The notes below the pieces were generated by a model. That model worked only from the letters and a program-made list of their open reading frames with translations. It was not told the origin of the DNA and did no database searches. 14,862 nucleotides of DNA from an uncultured Collinsella sp. (lineage in GTDB: Bacteria > Actinomycetota > Coriobacteriia > Coriobacteriales > Coriobacteriaceae), in the NCBI GenBank assembly GCA_937926755.1, contig CALBBA010000271.1, positions 1-14,862 of the forward strand. The letters run 5' to 3'. Shown piece by piece: positions 1-6,241 of the stretch. Position 1 is the stretch's first letter, and each line of letters opens with the position of its first letter. The translations under genes and the position numbers were made by a program.

Positions 1-520
1 AATAGTTGTTCTCGGTGCGCTGGCTCATCTGCGCAAGCGTGACGGGCTCAATGGCGGGCGCGCTCCAGAGCGTCTCCATGGCGCGGCCGTACGCGGCCTC
101 GACGGCAGCGGAGCTGGAAAGGCCGCCGCCCGAGGGGACGGAGCAGGTGAAGGCGAAGTCGAAGCCATGAGGCTCAACGCCCAGGGCTGCGATCTCGTGT
201 GCCATGCCGCGGACGAGACTTGCGGACGTGCCCTTCTCGGACTCCTGCACGTCTAGCGTGCCGAGCGCGATTTCAAACGTGGGATAGCCCTCGTCGGCTA
301 CGCGAACCTTGTTGGAATCGGTTGCCACGGCGATGCCGTCGACAGCGACATCGAGCGAGCCGGCGATAACGTGGCCACCCTCGTGGTCGGTGTGGTTGCC
401 GCTGATCTCGGAACGGCCGGGCGCGTGCACGTAGAGCACCTGGCGGTCGCCGATGGGGCCAAACTCCTCCTCAAACAGCTTGGTAAGTGTGGCGAATGTC
501 TTTTCGTCGGGCGTGGTCAT
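1..520 (-). CDS. galK: Galactokinase-family GHMP kinase, N-terminal part (cut by window edge)
   Basis: ATP-dependent phosphorylation of galactose to galactose-1-phosphate in the cytoplasm (Leloir pathway) is the expected role. The minus-strand reading starts at the ATG whose complement is 518-520, preceded by the purine-rich GGAAAGGACT, and runs open for 173 codons off the left edge. Visible motifs are the galactokinase signature near residues 35-50, GRSEISGNHTDHEGG, and the GHMP kinase ATP-binding motif PSGGGLSSSAA near residues 136-146. In the signature the usual GEHTD is GNHTD. As I recall, this variant is common in clostridial-type galactokinase homologues, and it touches a residue near the sugar site, so the exact substrate is less certain than the family. 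The gene is divergent from a LacI-type regulator with shared operator-like sites in between, which suggests sugar-inducible control. The C-terminal half is outside the window. Confidence 0.88.
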   Translation of the reverse strand, partial: MTTPDEKTFATLTKLFEEEFGPIGDRQVLYVHAPGRSEISGNHTDHEGGHVIAGSLDVAVDGIAVATDSNKVRVADEGYPTFEIALGTLDVQESEKGTSASLVRGMAHEIAALGVEPHGFDFAFTCSVPSGGGLSSSAAVEAAYGRAMETLWSAPAIEPVTLAQMSQRTENNY

Positions 521-560
521 GGGAGTCCTTTCCTTGGCGCGCACGGGTGAGTTTTGCGTC

Positions 561-578
561 GTTATGAGTACGTTAACA
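561..578 (+). promoter_or_regulatory. Operator-like site 1 (galK/lacI intergenic)
   Basis: The 18 bp sequence GTTATGAGTACGTTAACA is an exact inverse copy of 629-646. Its core TGAGTAC|GTTAACA has a central CG with TG/CA ends and partial dyad symmetry, the general form of LacI-family operators. It lies downstream of the predicted galK start point. Binding by the adjacent LacI protein is inferred from position. Confidence 0.6.
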
Positions 579-605
579 ACTTGAAGCGGCATGAACCAAG
601 TGTTC

Positions 606-634
606 ACGATACCGCACGTTACGGGCTATGTTAA
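606..634 (-). promoter_or_regulatory. Predicted galK promoter between two operator copies
   Basis: On the minus strand TTAACA (complement of 629-634) matches the -35 consensus at five of six positions. After a 17 bp spacer comes TATCGT (complement of 606-611), which matches the -10 consensus at four of six. Transcription would start near 599, about 80 nt before the galK ATG. The -35 lies inside the operator-like site at 629-646, and the second copy at 561-578 lies just downstream of the start, a typical repression layout. This is a consensus match only. Confidence 0.5.
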
Positions 635-646
635 CGTACTCATAAC
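629..646 (-). promoter_or_regulatory. Operator-like site 2, exact inverted copy of site 1
   Basis: TGTTAACGTACTCATAAC is the exact reverse complement of 561-578, all 18 positions. Core centres of the two sites are about 64 bp apart, close to six helical turns. It overlaps the predicted galK -35 box. The spacing would suit simultaneous binding by a tetramer or two dimers on one DNA face. Confidence 0.6.
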
Positions 647-752
647 ACATCGCTTGTCACTTTTTGAGAATCTGGTAATCGGTAGAAATACAGCCGTGAA
701 CGGTACTGCCGTATGGACTTATAAAGCAGAAGAGATGCAGATAGAAAAAGTA

Positions 753-765
753 GAGTACGTTAACA
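753..765 (+). promoter_or_regulatory. Operator-like site 3, partial copy near lacI
   Basis: GAGTACGTTAACA repeats 13 consecutive bases of site 1 (566-578) in the same orientation. It lies about 95 bp before the lacI-family GTG start and downstream of a TATAAA at 720-725 that could serve as its -10 box. This layout would fit autorepression. The -35 upstream of 720 is poor, so the promoter itself is weakly supported. Confidence 0.5.
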
Positions 766-858
766 TGCGTCCGACGATAGCGGGCCTCGGCGCGGGATGT
801 ATTACTGCCCGGGCCGGCATTCACGCTATTCAGATCTCGCAAGGGTGAAGGTGATCCT

Positions 859-1890
859 GTGGCAAGGCGCCCGTCCAACGATACCAGTTCGCGTCCGGTC
901 TCCATGGCTGACGTCGCCCGCGCTGCCGGCGTTTCGCAGCAGACGGTTTCGCGCGTCGCCAACGGCTTGCCCAACGTTAACGAGCAGACGCGCCAGCGCG
1001 TGCAGGCTGCTATGCAAGAGCTCGGCTTTCGTCCGAGTTATGCCGGTCGCTCGCTGCGCGACGGCCGTTACCATTCGGTCGGCCTATGCATCAATGATGT
1101 CACCAAGTTTGGCAACCTCTCAATGATCGACGGCATCGCCAGCGCTGCTCGCGAGCATAATTGCGCCATCACGCTGGTCGAGATGTCCAAGACTGAGGAA
1201 TTCTCGCTTGCCGAGGCCACGCGTCGTATGGCCGCATTGCCGGTGGATGGCATCATCATCGGCATGAGCCGCATGGCGCCCGATTTTGAGACGTTTGATC
1301 CACTGCCGGGCATTGGAACGGTCATCGTTACCATGTACGCGCATCCGCGCGTGACTACGGTCGATTCCGACCATTACGGCTGCTCGCTCTTGCTTATGGA
1401 TCACCTGTTTGAGCTGGGGCACGGGCAGATTCGCTATATTGGCGGCCCGTCGTTCTCGGTCGACGAGCAATTTCGTCGAGCCGGTTGGCAGGATGCGCTC
1501 GAGCGTAAACACATCGAGCCGGCAGAGCCGCTCGAGGGCGACTGGTCTGCCAACAGCGGCTACGAGGCCGGCAGGTACCTGGCCGAGCACGATCGCACCA
1601 TGACGGCGATTTACGCGGCAAACGACCAGATGGCAAATGGCGCCATTGCAGCGCTGCGTGATAGCGGTCTGCGCGTGCCCGAGGACGTGAGCGTGGTGGG
1701 TGTCGACGATTCGCTCGATGATTTTGTCGCGCATAACGAGCTCACGACCGTTCGATTCGATTTGCATCAGCGCGGACGCGAGGTATTCGAGCATGCGGTT
1801 CCCGAGGCGGGTACGGCGGGCAAAACCGTTGCTATTCGTATTCCCGGCCAGCTCATTATTCGACATAGCACGGCGATACCACGCTCATAG
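859..1890 (+). CDS. LacI-family transcriptional regulator
   Basis: A 343-residue sugar-responsive repressor of the LacI/GalR family. The N-terminal helix-turn-helix is clear: MADVARAAGVSQQTVSRVAN (about residues 16-35), followed by the hinge-helix region ending LGFRPSYAGRSLRDGR. The rest is a periplasmic-binding-protein-like effector domain, with family segments near VTTVDSDHYGCSLLLMDHL, IRYIGG, YAANDQMANGAIAAL and VSVVGVDDS. The start is GTG at 859, supported by GAAGGTGA just upstream; no in-frame ATG gives a complete HTH. It is divergent from galK and shares an intergenic region with three related operator-like sites, so it most likely represses galK and perhaps itself. The effector is unknown; galactose or a derivative is a guess from context. 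A short GTTTAC/GTAAAC hairpin (1890-1905) follows the stop but lacks a T-run. Confidence 0.93.
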   Translation: MARRPSNDTSSRPVSMADVARAAGVSQQTVSRVANGLPNVNEQTRQRVQAAMQELGFRPSYAGRSLRDGRYHSVGLCINDVTKFGNLSMIDGIASAAREHNCAITLVEMSKTEEFSLAEATRRMAALPVDGIIIGMSRMAPDFETFDPLPGIGTVIVTMYAHPRVTTVDSDHYGCSLLLMDHLFELGHGQIRYIGGPSFSVDEQFRRAGWQDALERKHIEPAEPLEGDWSANSGYEAGRYLAEHDRTMTAIYAANDQMANGAIAALRDSGLRVPEDVSVVGVDDSLDDFVAHNELTTVRFDLHQRGREVFEHAVPEAGTAGKTVAIRIPGQLIIRHSTAIPRS

Positions 1891-1973
1891 TTTACGCAGG
1901 TAAACGGCGATTTATCGTATTTCAATAACAATCGGTAAGGATGCCGGCAGATAACAGTTGGAATGCTGCCGAG

Positions 1974-1982
1974 TGCTATGAT
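1974..1982 (+). promoter_or_regulatory. Extended -10 promoter of the flavodiiron gene
   Basis: TGCTATGAT is an extended -10 (TGn followed by TATGAT, five of six). No good -35 lies at 16-18 bp. Transcription would start near 1989, leaving a leader of about 31 nt with AGGAGG at 2005-2010. This also argues against the upstream in-frame ATG at 1963, which would precede the start point. Confidence 0.5.
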
Positions 1983-2019
1983 AGACGGGCTCTTTTGTCT
2001 ATCTAGGAGGCTTTGCCTG

Positions 2020-3180
2020 ATGGAGATCACCAAGGATATCCGCTACATCGGTGTCGACGACCACGACATTGACCTGTTTGAGGGCCAGTACGACGTGTCC
2101 GAGAACGGCATGGCATACAACAGCTATGTTATCTTGGGCGATAAAATCGCTGTCGCCGATTCGGTTGACGCTGGCTTTGTCGACGAATGGCTCGGCAACC
2201 TCGAGGCCGCGCTCGACGGCCGTACGCCCGACTACCTGGTTGTCCATCACATGGAGCCCGATCACTCCGCCGGTATCGCCGCCTTTATGGAGCGCTATCC
2301 CCAGGCCCAGATTGTGGCTAGCATGGGCGCCTTCCGCATGATGGTCAACTACTTTGGCACCGACTACCCCGAGCGCAAGATGGTCGTCAAAGAGGGCGAC
2401 GTGCTCGACCTGGGCGGCCACAGCCTGACCTTTATCGGCGCCCCCAACGTTCACTGGCCCGAGGTGATCTTCTCCTACGAGTCCACCGACAAGGTGCTCT
2501 TTAGTGCCGACGGCTTTGGCAAGTTTGGCGCCAACGACATCGAGGATCCGGAAGGGTGGGCTTGCGAGGCTCGCCGCTACTACTTTGGCATCGTCGGTAA
2601 GTTCGGCAAGTTCGTGCAGGCCGTCCTCAAGAAGGCCGCCGATCTGGATATCCAGATCATCTGTCCGCTCCATGGTCCTGTTCTTACCGAGAATCTGGGC
2701 TATTACCTCGACACCTACAACACCTGGTCGAGCTATCAGCCCGAGGACGAGGGCATCACGATTGCCTATGCGAGCGTGTACGGCCATCTGAAGGCCGCCG
2801 TTGAGGAGCTTGCATCTGCGCTCGAGGCCCGCGGCCAGAAGGTTTCCGTCTTTGACTTGGCTCGCGACGACATGGCCGAGGCCGTTGAGGATGCGTTCCG
2901 CTATGACCGTCTGGTGCTCGCCTCCATCACCTATCAGGGCGAGATCTTCCCGTTCATGAGCACCTTTATCCATACGCTTGCCGAGCACGCCTATCAGAAC
3001 CGTACAGTGGCACTCGTTGAGGCCGGCTCCTGGGCGCCCACCGCTGCCAAGGTTATGACCAAGGAGCTCGAGGGCATGAAGGACATCACCCTGGCGCAGA
3101 ACAAGGTGACCGTGCTGGGTTCGCTCAACGACGCCTCGCGCGCTCAGATCGAGGTCCTTGCTGACGAGCTGTCCAAGTAG
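2020..3180 (+). CDS. fprA: Flavodiiron protein (FprA-type A flavoprotein, oxygen/NO reductase)
   Basis: A cytoplasmic flavodiiron protein of 386 residues, the usual size for the two-domain class. Family members reduce O2 to water, and in some cases NO to N2O, with electrons from rubredoxin, protecting anaerobes from oxygen. The N-terminal metallo-beta-lactamase-like domain (about 1-245) has every diiron ligand: HxExDH as H77, E79, D81, H82 in HHMEPDHSAG, then H145 (PNVHWPE), D164 (FSADGFG) and H218 (CPLHGP). The C-terminal flavodoxin domain (about 246-386) carries the FMN phosphate-loop segment AYASVYGHLK. The start at 2020 has a perfect AGGAGG nine bases upstream; an in-frame ATG at 1963 is rejected. 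No rubredoxin or flavin reductase domain is fused, and no rubredoxin gene is nearby, so the electron donor is unknown. The gene stands alone with its own promoter and terminator. Confidence 0.95.
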   Translation: MEITKDIRYIGVDDHDIDLFEGQYDVSENGMAYNSYVILGDKIAVADSVDAGFVDEWLGNLEAALDGRTPDYLVVHHMEPDHSAGIAAFMERYPQAQIVASMGAFRMMVNYFGTDYPERKMVVKEGDVLDLGGHSLTFIGAPNVHWPEVIFSYESTDKVLFSADGFGKFGANDIEDPEGWACEARRYYFGIVGKFGKFVQAVLKKAADLDIQIICPLHGPVLTENLGYYLDTYNTWSSYQPEDEGITIAYASVYGHLKAAVEELASALEARGQKVSVFDLARDDMAEAVEDAFRYDRLVLASITYQGEIFPFMSTFIHTLAEHAYQNRTVALVEAGSWAPTAAKVMTKELEGMKDITLAQNKVTVLGSLNDASRAQIEVLADELSK

Positions 3181-3202
3181 CGATATCTCGCTTTTAACGA
3201 GC

Positions 3203-3242
3203 AAAACCACCACAAAGGGGACCTTTGTGGTGGTTTTTGTTT
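3203..3242 (+). terminator. Bidirectional intrinsic terminator
   Basis: A perfect 16 bp stem (3203-3218 with 3222-3237, loop GGA) is followed on the plus strand by TTTTTGTTT. On the minus strand the same stem ends in TTTT, so it can end transcripts of both the flavodiiron gene and the convergent DeoR-family gene, whose stop codon lies at 3241-3243. Confidence 0.92.
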
Positions 3243-4044
3243 AAGCGCCGGCGATGACGAGGGCTGGACGTGAGCTGTCAGTGGCCTCGGCGATCGAGGT
3301 GGCGACAGCATGGTCGGGGTCACGGTCCATCACGATGGAGTCGACATCGGCAAGCTCGGCAAAGCGGTACATGCCGCGTCCGTTAACCTTGCTGGCGTCC
3401 ATGAGGGCGACGCTTTGATGGGCCGCGGCGATCATAGCCGTTTTGGTCTCGGCCATCTGGGGAAAGTCGGTCGTAAAGCCGCAGCTGGGGACAAAGGCGC
3501 CGGGGCACATGACGGCCAGATCGGCATGGACCATTTGGAGCGCCTGCATAGTGAGCGGTCCGTACAAATAACGATGGCCTTTGCGCAGCGCCCCGCCCAG
3601 CATGACGACATCGACTGAGGGCATGCTCTCGTCGATGTAATCGGCAATGGTAATGTCGGCCGTGATGACGGTGATACCGTCGCGCTGATCGAGGAGCCGG
3701 ACGAACTCGAGCGCCGTGGTGCCCGAGTCGACGAGCAGAGTGTCACCATTGCCGACGAGCTCGATGGCGCATTGCGCGATGGCCTGCTTGGCGGCGACGT
3801 TGACATTGATGCGGCGATCCTGCGTGGAGACAGTTAGGCGTTTGTGGAGCGACACAGCGCCGCCATGCGTACGGCGTAGCTTGCCTGCTTCGGCGAGCGC
3901 GTCCAGGTCGGCGCGGGCGGTGACGGAGGACACGCCAAAGGTCTGGGCGATTTCTGCCACCTGCACCGAGGCGTTATGTTCGAGCATCTCCATGATGGCG
4001 GCGCGCCGCTCATCGGCGAAAGCTCGGGTTGTTGCATGGGCCAT
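3241..4044 (-). CDS. DeoR-family transcriptional regulator
   Basis: A 267-residue repressor of the DeoR/GlpR type. The N-terminal winged helix-turn-helix (about 10-65) reads RRAAIMEMLEHNASVQVAEI and on through the family segment RRTHGGAV. The C-terminal DeoRC domain (about 80-240), which binds a phosphorylated sugar in this family, shows DSGTTALEFVRLL, GGALRKGHRYLYGP and DASKVNGRGMYRFAEL. The start is the ATG complementary to 4042-4044, with GGAG six bases upstream; the first residues (FADERRAAI) fit the family N-terminus. It is divergent from a ketose-bisphosphate aldolase across an AT-rich 335 bp region, so the aldolase is the likely target and a sugar phosphate the likely effector. The effector cannot be named from sequence. 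It shares the terminator with the convergent flavodiiron gene. Confidence 0.93.
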   Translation of the reverse strand: MAHATTRAFADERRAAIMEMLEHNASVQVAEIAQTFGVSSVTARADLDALAEAGKLRRTHGGAVSLHKRLTVSTQDRRINVNVAAKQAIAQCAIELVGNGDTLLVDSGTTALEFVRLLDQRDGITVITADITIADYIDESMPSVDVVMLGGALRKGHRYLYGPLTMQALQMVHADLAVMCPGAFVPSCGFTTDFPQMAETKTAMIAAAHQSVALMDASKVNGRGMYRFAELADVDSIVMDRDPDHAVATSIAEATDSSRPALVIAGA

Positions 4045-4379
4045 AGTTGCTCCATCATCGTCTGAAATTTGCAGGAATTGTGTTGACTCTATTTTCGTTC
4101 ATTTTCTTTTTGAGTAAGAAAACACCTTTCGATTACTTATCTTTTCTATAAAAGAAAGACGCTGAACGCCCAAAATTCAATATCGAACATGTTCACTCGG
4201 CTCAAATTTCTTCCGTTTGCTTTTCAAAAATGACTGTATTGACCTGCATGGGCTCAATATCTCGCACGTGCAAAGCTGCTGAATTTCATACAATGAGCGC
4301 AGCAAAACGCAAGGTAAAACGCCTTGTGAACAACTACGCCCGATGTCCAGATGCGGGCGAGGGAGAGGAGCAAACGCTC
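4045..4379. promoter_or_regulatory. AT-rich divergent regulatory region (DeoR-type gene / aldolase)
   Basis: This 335 bp region has no convincing gene and is visibly richer in A+T than its surroundings. It holds TATAAA at 4147-4152 inside the dyad CTTTT-N4-AAAAG (4141-4154), runs of TTTC-type repeats at about 4090-4111, and a perfect palindrome at 4185-4194. None of the possible -10 boxes has a good -35, so I do not assign start points. An in-frame extension of the aldolase back to 4230 is judged non-coding because the strong ribosome binding site lies at 4363-4370. Confidence 0.5.
4185..4194. promoter_or_regulatory. Perfect palindrome GAACATGTTC
   Basis: GAACATGTTC is a perfect 10 bp palindrome in the regulatory region between the DeoR-type gene and the aldolase. 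It could be an operator half-site pair. It does not match the Gram-positive LexA box, which needs four bases between GAAC and GTTC rather than two. A chance occurrence is possible. Confidence 0.3.
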
Positions 4380-5237
4380 ATGGCACTTGTTACCACCGAA
4401 AAGATGCTCAAGGACGCTCAGGCCGGCCACTACGCCGTCGGCGCGTTCAACGTCGAGAACCTCGAGTTTGTTATGGCCGTTCTGGCCGCTGCCGAGGAGA
4501 CCAAGTCCCCCGTCATCATGCAGACCACCCCGGGCACCATCAAGACCGCTGGTCTGGACTACTTCTACGGCATGGTCAAGGCTGCCGCCGAGCGCGCTTC
4601 CGTGCCCGTCGCTCTGCACCTCGATCACGGCGATGGCTATGACCGCTGCATGCAGGCTTTCCGCACGGGCTACACCTCTGTCATGATCGACGGTTCGCAC
4701 GAGTCCTTCGAGGACAACATCGCCCTGACCAAGTCCGTCGCCGACGCTGGCCGCGCCATGGGCGTGCCTGTCGAGGCTGAGCTCGGTAAGGTTGGCGGCA
4801 AGGAGGACGACGGTCCCGCGGTTGAGGGCGAGAGCCCCTACACCGATCCTGCCGAGGCCAAGGAGTTCGTCGAGCGTACCGGCTGCACGTCGCTGGCCAT
4901 TGGCGTTGGCACCAGCCACGGTGTGTACACGAGCGATCCGCACATCGAGCAGTCCGTGGTCAAGGCCATTCGCGACGCCGTCGACGTGCCGCTGGTTCTG
5001 CACGGCACCTCCGGTGTGCCCGATGAGCAGGTTGCCGAGGCTGTGAAGAACGGCATCTGCAAGGTTAACTACGCCACCGAGCTGCGTCAGGCCTACACCA
5101 AGGGCTTCATGGCCTACATGGCTGAGAACCCCGCCTGCTTCGATCCCAAGAAGCCGGCCAAGGAGGGCATGCGTGAGATCACCGAGCTGGTTAAGATCCG
5201 CATGACCAACCTCAACTCCGTGGGCAAAGCAGAGTAA
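4380..5237 (+). CDS. Class II ketose-bisphosphate aldolase (GatY/KbaY/Fba type)
   Basis: A zinc-dependent aldolase of 285 residues, the length of the tagatose-1,6-bisphosphate aldolase branch. It should split fructose- or tagatose-1,6-bisphosphate into dihydroxyacetone phosphate and glyceraldehyde-3-phosphate in the cytoplasm. Catalytic and zinc-binding residues line up with E. coli GatY/KbaY at the same numbers: D82 and H83 in HLDHGDG, H180 in GTSHGVY, H208 in VLHGTSG. Other family blocks are VMIDGSHESFEDNI, VEAELGKVGGKEDD and GICKVNYATELRQA. The start at 4380 follows GAGAGGAG (4363-4370) by nine bases. Substrate choice is not decided by sequence alone: overall similarity is to GatY/KbaY, yet in many bacteria such genes serve glycolysis. 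The divergent DeoR-type regulator suggests sugar-dependent control. The codons are strongly biased to C and G at third position, suggesting high expression. Confidence 0.93.
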   Translation: MALVTTEKMLKDAQAGHYAVGAFNVENLEFVMAVLAAAEETKSPVIMQTTPGTIKTAGLDYFYGMVKAAAERASVPVALHLDHGDGYDRCMQAFRTGYTSVMIDGSHESFEDNIALTKSVADAGRAMGVPVEAELGKVGGKEDDGPAVEGESPYTDPAEAKEFVERTGCTSLAIGVGTSHGVYTSDPHIEQSVVKAIRDAVDVPLVLHGTSGVPDEQVAEAVKNGICKVNYATELRQAYTKGFMAYMAENPACFDPKKPAKEGMREITELVKIRMTNLNSVGKAE

Positions 5238-5270
5238 CAGCAAGGGTACTCCGACTCAAAATAGATCCCG

Positions 5271-5395
5271 GGGAGGGATGAGGGCTTAGTTCCCCAATCG
5301 TCCTCGGGCATGCAAAAAGCCTCGCTGCGCACTTCGTGCGGCGAGGCTTTTTGCCCCCTGCGGAAAGATTGGAGAACTAAGCCCTCGTCCCTCCC
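5271..5395. repeat. 125 nt near-perfect palindrome around the aldolase terminator
   Basis: Outer arms 5271-5299 and 5367-5395 (29 nt each) pair with one G-T wobble and one mismatch. Inside sits a second perfect hairpin (5312-5354). The full structure could fold as one long interrupted stem in RNA or a cruciform in DNA. The outer arms are too far from any T-run to be part of an ordinary terminator, so they look like an inverted intergenic repeat flanking it. Confidence 0.85.
5312..5354. terminator. Intrinsic terminator after the aldolase
   Basis: GCAAAAAGCCTCGC (5312-5325) pairs perfectly with 5341-5354. The loop itself holds a second stem CGCAC/GTGCG (5328-5332 with 5336-5340) around TTC. 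The A-run and T-run lie at the base of the stem, so it can act in both directions, for the aldolase and the convergent HAD phosphatase. Confidence 0.8.
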
Positions 5396-5442
5396 AGGTT
5401 GACCTACTCGAGGTCGTCGCCCTTGTGGCGTTAGGTCTGAAA
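5358..5442. repeat. Degenerate intergenic repeat, copy A
   Basis: This stretch from CTGCGGAAAG to CGTTAGGTCTGAAA aligns with 5462-5542. The last 26 bases match at 23 positions, and both copies share CTGCGGAA at the start and AACTAAG in the middle. Its first half is also the right arm of the large palindrome. I see no open frame or RNA gene in it. Confidence 0.6.
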
Positions 5443-5461
5443 ATAATAAGAAGCCTTCGCG

Positions 5462-5542
5462 CTGCGGAATGATTTTGGAAACTAAGTACGGGACCCGCCC
5501 AAACCGTCCTGCTCAATCGCCCTTGTGGTGTTGGGGCTGAAA
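5462..5542. repeat. Degenerate intergenic repeat, copy B
   Basis: This is the second copy of the element at 5358-5442. It is preceded by AAGAAGCCTTCGCG, which resembles the start of the terminator hairpin, as though the hairpin had been mostly deleted in this copy. Together with copy A it fills the 320 bp gap between the aldolase and the HAD gene. Confidence 0.55.
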
Positions 5543-5558
5543 GGGTGGGGCGCGGGGG

Positions 5559-6182
5559 TTACTTGGTTGTTAGGGTTAGCAGGTCGTTGGGGGTTTCGAG
5601 GTTGTAGGTGGCATTTGGGATGTCTTGGTGCGATCCCCATGCTGCTCGGGCAAAATTGACCCCTGCTGATGTTGCGCATTGTTCGTCGTAGACGGTGTCT
5701 CCAACGTAGATGACGCTGTTGGGGTTTGCGCCCGTGCGCCGTAGATATTCGAGCATGGGCGCGGGAGCGGGTTTGTGTTCGGTTGTGTCTTCGACAAGGA
5801 TGATGTGCTCAAAATACTTATCGAAACCAAGGGGTGCAATTTCTTTTGCGTATTCGTCGCGCGCACGTGAGGAGACGATGCCAAGTTTGCAGCCGCTATC
5901 GGCGAGTGTTGCGATGACTTCAAGCAAACCTGGAAACACGCTGATGGTGCTTTTAAAGCTGGCGGCAACGTGGCACCAGCGATCCAACGTTGCTTGCGAG
6001 TAGATTCCAAGCTTCTCAAGGGCATCCTTGCCGGGTATGCCGAGGGCAAACTCAAGCTCGTTTCGGGGGAGCGTTTTGCCGGTTTCTTCTTGGACAATCT
6101 GGGCAAGCGATGACAGAACGCTTTCTTCCGTATCTGCCAATGTTCCGTCAACGTCAAACACGACATGGTCGAATTGTTTCAT
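5559..6182 (-). CDS. HAD-superfamily phosphatase (phosphoglycolate phosphatase-like)
   Basis: A 207-residue HAD hydrolase, subfamily I with a helical cap, expected to remove phosphate from a small phosphorylated metabolite in the cytoplasm. All four HAD motifs are present: I, DVDGTLADTE (nucleophile D10, acid D12); II, S104 in GIVSSR; III, K137 in EHKPAP; IV, VGDTVYDEQCA (D162, D166). The cap lies roughly between residues 17 and 85. The start is the ATG complementary to 6180-6182, preceded by GAGGAAGGA; a longer reading upstream from 6461 overlaps the AraC-type gene and is rejected. It follows that regulator on the same strand with a 59 bp gap, so they may be co-transcribed. The substrate is unknown: Gph, beta-phosphoglucomutase and sugar phosphatases share this pattern, and the motifs do not separate them. 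Confidence 0.9.
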   Translation of the reverse strand: MKQFDHVVFDVDGTLADTEESVLSSLAQIVQEETGKTLPRNELEFALGIPGKDALEKLGIYSQATLDRWCHVAASFKSTISVFPGLLEVIATLADSGCKLGIVSSRARDEYAKEIAPLGFDKYFEHIILVEDTTEHKPAPAPMLEYLRRTGANPNSVIYVGDTVYDEQCATSAGVNFARAAWGSHQDIPNATYNLETPNDLLTLTTK

Positions 6183-6241
6183 GGCATTCCTTCCTCTAAT
6201 CTGTCTGATAGTGTGGGACAGGCGAGGTGGAAGCGCTAGCG

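Noticed and set aside
591..848. 85-codon open frame between galK and the lacI-family gene
   Set aside because: It runs through the operator and promoter region, has no ribosome binding site and no recognisable protein features.
974..981. ACGTTAAC inside the lacI coding sequence, similar to the operator core
   Set aside because: It encodes the conserved NVNE part of the DNA-binding domain and shares only eight bases with the sites, so chance is sufficient.
1963..2019. Upstream in-frame ATG that would lengthen the flavodiiron protein by 19 residues
   Set aside because: It lies before the probable transcription start, while the ATG at 2020 has AGGAGG nine bases upstream and the usual family N-terminus.
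1999..3213. Long open frame of 404 codons on the strand opposite fprA
   Set aside because: It is a shadow of strong codon bias; its composition is Val/Gly/Leu/His-rich with no domain, and the plus-strand gene is certain.
4185..4194. GAACATGTTC as a LexA (SOS) box
   Set aside because: The Gram-positive LexA box needs four bases between GAAC and GTTC; here there are two.
4230..4379. 50-residue N-terminal extension of the aldolase
   Set aside because: It falls in the regulatory region; the start at 4380 has a strong GAGAGGAG and matches the length of GatY/KbaY.
4254..5243. Long open frame of 329 codons opposite the aldolase
   Set aside because: This is an antisense shadow of a highly biased coding sequence without protein-like motifs.
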